Part shown: piece by piece, positions 10,579 to 12,735 of the stretch
How the letters are laid out: every line of letters begins with the position of its first letter
Numbering within the stretch: position 1 is the stretch's first letter
Source: Mesorhizobium sp.
GTDB taxonomy: Bacteria > Pseudomonadota > Alphaproteobacteria > Rhizobiales > Rhizobiaceae
Assembly (NCBI GenBank): GCA_019509685.1
Contig: JAEKLU010000277.1
Span: 1 to 12,735 of the forward strand
DNA: 12,735 bases
Direction: 5' to 3'
Program-made: the position numbers and the translations under genes
Notes under the pieces: model-generated
Database searches by the model: none
What the model saw: only the letters and a program-made list of their open reading frames with translations
Told to the model about the DNA's origin: nothing

Positions 10579-10598
10579 CTTGAGCCTGGAGGCTCGAG
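10579..10598. terminator. hairpin between convergent DUF1127 and SorC-type genes
   Basis: CTTGAGCC (10579-10586) and GGCTCGAG (10591-10598) pair in 7 of 8 positions plus one G-T-type mismatch around a 4-base loop, one base after the SorC-type stop codon. No T-run is present on either side, so termination is only possible, not shown. Confidence 0.35.
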
Positions 10599-10599
10599 A

Positions 10600-11559
10600 T
10601 CATGCGCCTGCAAGCAAGGCTTCCGCCGTCCGCTCGTCGGTGATGAGGCCGTTGACCAGCCGGCGGTTGACCGCCGCCAGAATGCCAGGCAGCTTGCGCT
10701 CGCCCATGGCCAGAGCAATGACCAGCGATCTTTCGCGCGACGGCAGTGAGGCGGACGACACACGGTCGTTGGTGATGCCTTCGATCATGCGGCCTTCGCG
10801 ATCGAACACCCAGCCGACGATCTCGGCGATGCCGCCGGCCTTCTGCAGCGCCTTCAACTCGCTTTCCGAAATAAAGCCATCCTCATAAAGCGGCGCCTTC
10901 GGGCCGAGGTCGCCGATGCCGACGAAAGTGACGTCGGCTTCCGCCGCCAGCGCCAGCGTCGGCTGGATCATCGGCTGGTTGAGCAGCATCTCGCGCTCTT
11001 CGGGAGAAGACGCGATGACCGGCAACGGCATCGGGAAGGAGCGCGCCTTGACGCGATCGGCCATGGTGAAGATGACGTTGTAGAAGGCGGCGGAGCCGTC
11101 CGGCGAGATGTTGCCGGTCAAGGACACCACCTTGTGCTGCGGGCATTCCATGGGCGGCAATTGCTCGATGGCGGCTTTCAGCGTGCGCCCGGTGCCGATC
11201 GCCATGACGATGGGCGCTTCCGAGCGCAGCCGGCGCTCGATCTCGGCCGCGGCCGCCTCGGCAATGCCGATCGTCGTCGAGGACGAAGTCGGATCGCTCG
11301 GCACCACTTCGACCAGGTCGAGCGCGAAACGCGATTTCAGCCGAGACGCAAGATCGAGGCAATTGGCGATCGGATGATCGACGCGCACCTTGATCAGGCC
11401 TTCCGACATGGCGAGCGACACCAGCCGCTGCGCCGTCTGCCTGGAGATGCCTAGCTTGGCGGCGATCTGGTCCTGCGTGTTGCCGGCAACATAATAGAGC
11501 CAGCCGGCGCGCGCGGCGTCGTCCAACCTGGTGCTGCCGGTTTCCTGTCGCGAATTCAA
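10600..11559 (-). CDS. SorC/DeoR-type sugar-binding transcriptional regulator
   Basis: A 319-residue regulator with an N-terminal helix-turn-helix (about 28-50: TQDQIAAKLGISRQTAQRLV) and a SorC-type sugar-phosphate-binding domain to the end, including IGTGRTL (121-127), SLTGNISPDG (146-155) and FVGIGDLG (212-219). The TTG at 11559 is chosen as start because GGGAGG lies 7 bases before it. A longer form from TTG 11592 (330 residues) has no good ribosome binding site. SmoC and EryD-like members of this family control polyol operons in rhizobia, so this is the best candidate regulator of the smo operon, although a LysR module lies between them. Inverted repeats at its own promoter suggest autoregulation. 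The family is secure; the target is inferred. Confidence 0.92.
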   Translation of the reverse strand: MNSRQETGSTRLDDAARAGWLYYVAGNTQDQIAAKLGISRQTAQRLVSLAMSEGLIKVRVDHPIANCLDLASRLKSRFALDLVEVVPSDPTSSSTTIGIAEAAAAEIERRLRSEAPIVMAIGTGRTLKAAIEQLPPMECPQHKVVSLTGNISPDGSAAFYNVIFTMADRVKARSFPMPLPVIASSPEEREMLLNQPMIQPTLALAAEADVTFVGIGDLGPKAPLYEDGFISESELKALQKAGGIAEIVGWVFDREGRMIEGITNDRVSSASLPSRERSLVIALAMGERKLPGILAAVNRRLVNGLITDERTAEALLAGA

Positions 11560-11566
11560 CGTCCTG

Positions 11567-11572
11567 CCTCCC
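11567..11572 (-). promoter_or_regulatory. ribosome binding site supporting the TTG start of the SorC-type gene
   Basis: GGGAGG on the minus strand lies 7 bases before TTG 11559. No comparable site precedes the alternative TTG at 11592. Confidence 0.65.
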
Positions 11573-11610
11573 AGCCCGTACCATGTCGGCAAGGGCGCTA
11601 TAGCTTACAA

Positions 11611-11640
11611 AGAATATGCAGATGCGCAATTGTCTGTCAA
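11611..11640 (-). promoter_or_regulatory. sigma-70-type promoter of the SorC-type regulator gene
   Basis: On the minus strand TTGACA (11640-11635) and TATTCT (11616-11611) are separated by 18 bases. This gives a start near 11604 and a leader of about 45 bases to the preferred TTG codon. Confidence 0.55.
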
Positions 11641-11642
11641 AA

Positions 11643-11658
11643 GAGCAATTGCTTGCTC
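11643..11658. promoter_or_regulatory. candidate autoregulatory operator GAGCAA-N4-TTGCTC
   Basis: A perfect 6+4+6 inverted repeat lies just upstream of the -35 box of the SorC-type gene. A second GCGCAATT (11624-11631) lies in the promoter spacer. The half-site resembles one at the smoE promoter dyad (GGGCAATT, 8786-8793). Confidence 0.5.
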
Positions 11659-11684
11659 GCGTCATACGCTGCCGCAAGATCGTT

Positions 11685-11698
11685 CGGAGCTTGCTCCG
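11685..11698. repeat. 14-bp palindrome between the SorC-type and HAD genes
   Basis: CGGAGC and GCTCCG are exact reverse complements separated by TT. It lies about 70 bases before the HAD start and may be an operator or leader stem for that gene. Confidence 0.35.
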
Positions 11699-11766
11699 GC
11701 CATTTGCGGCGGGACGGTTTATCTCGACGACGAAACGCATTAAGTGATCGGGCAAAGGAGCCTCGC

Positions 11767-12399
11767 ATGACGCCGAAAGCGGTTTTCTGGGACATGGATG
11801 GAACGCTGGTCGACAGCGAGCCATTGCATGCGGCAGCACTTGCGGCGGCCTTGCGCAGCGTCGGCATTGCCCCGCCGCACGACCTGCATGAGCGGGTACT
11901 GGGTATCGCCGCATGGCCGGTCTACGAGATGCTGCGCGACCAGTTCGGTCTATCACTGCCGTTCGACGACTGGATTGTGCGCAAATACGATCACTATCTG
12001 CCGATGGCCGAGACGCTGAAGCCGCGCCCCGGCGCGATCGAGGTGTTCAACGAATTGCGGGCGCTCGGCGTCGAACAAGCCGTGGTGTCGAATTCCGACC
12101 GGCTGATTGTCGACGCCAATCTGACCGCCGTAGGCCTCACTTATCCCGGCATGCTAACGGTCAGCCGCAACGATGTGATCGACGGCAAGCCGCTTCCCGA
12201 GCCCTTCCTGCGTGCCGCCTATCTGGCCGGAGTCGAGCCGGCAGACGCGTTTGCCGTCGACGACAGCCTCACGGGCGCCATGGCCGGGCTGGCGGCCGGC
12301 ATGAAGACGATCTTCTGGCCGGAAGCGCCGATGGCAGGACCGCCTGGCGCGATCGTGATCAACAGCGCTGAGGAATTGCGGGCGCAATTGGGGCTCTGA
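11767..12399 (+). CDS. HAD-superfamily (subfamily IA) hydrolase, sugar-phosphatase-like
   Basis: A 210-residue cytoplasmic HAD hydrolase. Motif I is FWDMDGTLVDS (nucleophile Asp9, Asp11), motif II VVSNSD (Ser108/110), motif III Lys141 in DGKPLPEP, and motif IV Asp165-Asp166 in FAVDDSLTG. A helical cap lies between motifs I and II. AAAGGAG with 6 bases of spacing supports the ATG at 11767; longer readings in frame have no such site. It is transcribed divergently from the SorC-type regulator, so the two may share a control region and the phosphatase may belong to the same regulon. It differs clearly from the HAD protein inside the operon (for example MDGTLVDS against CDGVLVDS). The family is secure and the substrate unknown. 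Confidence 0.91.
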   Translation: MTPKAVFWDMDGTLVDSEPLHAAALAAALRSVGIAPPHDLHERVLGIAAWPVYEMLRDQFGLSLPFDDWIVRKYDHYLPMAETLKPRPGAIEVFNELRALGVEQAVVSNSDRLIVDANLTAVGLTYPGMLTVSRNDVIDGKPLPEPFLRAAYLAGVEPADAFAVDDSLTGAMAGLAAGMKTIFWPEAPMAGPPGAIVINSAEELRAQLGL

Positions 12400-12735
12400 G
12401 TTACTGGCAGACGTCGGCGCTGCCCATCATCCGCCCTTCAGCTTGGCCCATGTATTGCCCAATCTACGCTGATCGACCCCCACTCCGTCTCGGCTTCGCC
12501 GAGCCACCTCTCCCCCGATCGACGGGGTAGAGGAAAGGCGCCAAGCTTTTTGCCGTCAACGCTCGTCCAGCAACGCTCCCTTCCTTTCCCTCCGGAGGGG
12601 GGAAAGGTGGCGCTGCGAAGCAGCGACGGATTGGGGGAACCACCTGGCAATCAAGCCTCGGGCCAATCAGTCACACCACCAAGCCGGCATGCACGTTGTC
12701 GCAAAGACCAGCCGCTCCGAAATGTGGGCATGCCG
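12400..12735. other. 336-base region with no supported gene
   Basis: The region after the HAD gene contains a nested inverted repeat (12477-12637) and otherwise no convincing coding signal. Both strands are interrupted or lack a start with a ribosome binding site. The last 98 bases could hold the C-terminus of a minus-strand gene (one frame ends in CDNVHAGLVV), but this is too short to support. Confidence 0.6.
12477..12637. repeat. 161-bp nested palindromic intergenic repeat element
   Basis: Outer 40-base arms at 12477-12516 and 12598-12637 are inverted copies matching in 34 of 40 positions. Each arm carries its own 6-bp stem with 3-base loop (12489-12503 and 12611-12625). Further local hairpins lie inside: 12507-12533 (11-bp arms, one mismatch) and 12583-12607 (bulged). 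Such GC-rich palindromic elements, often mis-called as small proteins, are frequent in rhizobial intergenic DNA (RIME-like mosaics). The exact family name cannot be given without a search. Confidence 0.75.

Noticed and set aside
12438..12650. Minus-strand 70-codon open frame near the right end
   Set aside because: It is the translation of the palindromic repeat at 12477-12637; such Pro/Ser/Gly-rich products are a common mis-annotation in rhizobia.
12685..12735. 8-bp inverted repeat CGGCATGC/GCATGCCG and possible gene end at the right edge
   Set aside because: Short and cut by the window edge; several frames are open for so few bases that none can be preferred.

Overview
The window looks like a chromosomal or megaplasmid segment of a GC-rich alphaproteobacterium of the order Rhizobiales, most likely Mesorhizobium or a close relative. 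This rests on the strong G/C bias at third codon positions, the SmoEFGK/MtlK polyol locus, the GcvA-type LysR gene divergent from a DUF1127 gene, and a GC-rich nested palindromic repeat of the kind common in rhizobial intergenic DNA. It is inference from sequence; no database search was run.

Layout, left to right. (1) 1-547, plus strand: the 3' end of an ABC-importer ATPase gene belonging to another sugar-uptake operon. (2) 549-8743, minus strand: a seven-gene polyol operon, transcribed right to left: smoE (periplasmic binding protein), smoF and smoG (permeases), smoK (ATPase), an mtlK-type long-chain mannitol/polyol 2-dehydrogenase, a HAD phosphatase, and an FGGY pentulose kinase with a D-ribulokinase-like TCSLV signature. 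The kinase ends one base from the end of gene 1. Hairpins lie after smoE and after smoK. (3) 8744-8934: the smo promoter region, with three stacked dyads. (4) 8935-10254, minus strand: a small unknown gene downstream of a GcvA-like LysR regulator. (5) 10358-10543, plus strand: a DUF1127 small basic protein divergent from LysR. (6) 10600-11559, minus strand: a SorC/DeoR-type sugar-responsive regulator. (7) 11767-12399, plus strand: a second HAD phosphatase divergent from the regulator. (8) 12400-12735: no supported gene; it holds a 161-bp nested inverted repeat.

How it works together (inference). SmoEFGK imports a sugar alcohol. The dehydrogenase oxidises it to a ketose, the FGGY kinase phosphorylates a ketopentose for entry into the pentose phosphate pathway, and the HAD phosphatase(s) may remove unwanted sugar phosphates. 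The SorC-type protein is the best candidate regulator, and related AATTGC-containing dyads lie at its own promoter and at the smoE promoter. The LysR/DUF1127 pair sits between regulator and operon but is a common independent module in this group.

Most of the window is a well-known type of catabolic locus. The points most worth checking are the mismatch between the ribulokinase-like kinase and the mannitol/arabitol-type dehydrogenase, the dense dyads at the smo promoter, the hairpin-filled smoK-mtlK gap, the inverted repeat framing the LysR/DUF1127 promoter, and the terminal repeat with compensatory base changes. I did not find a clearly new system.
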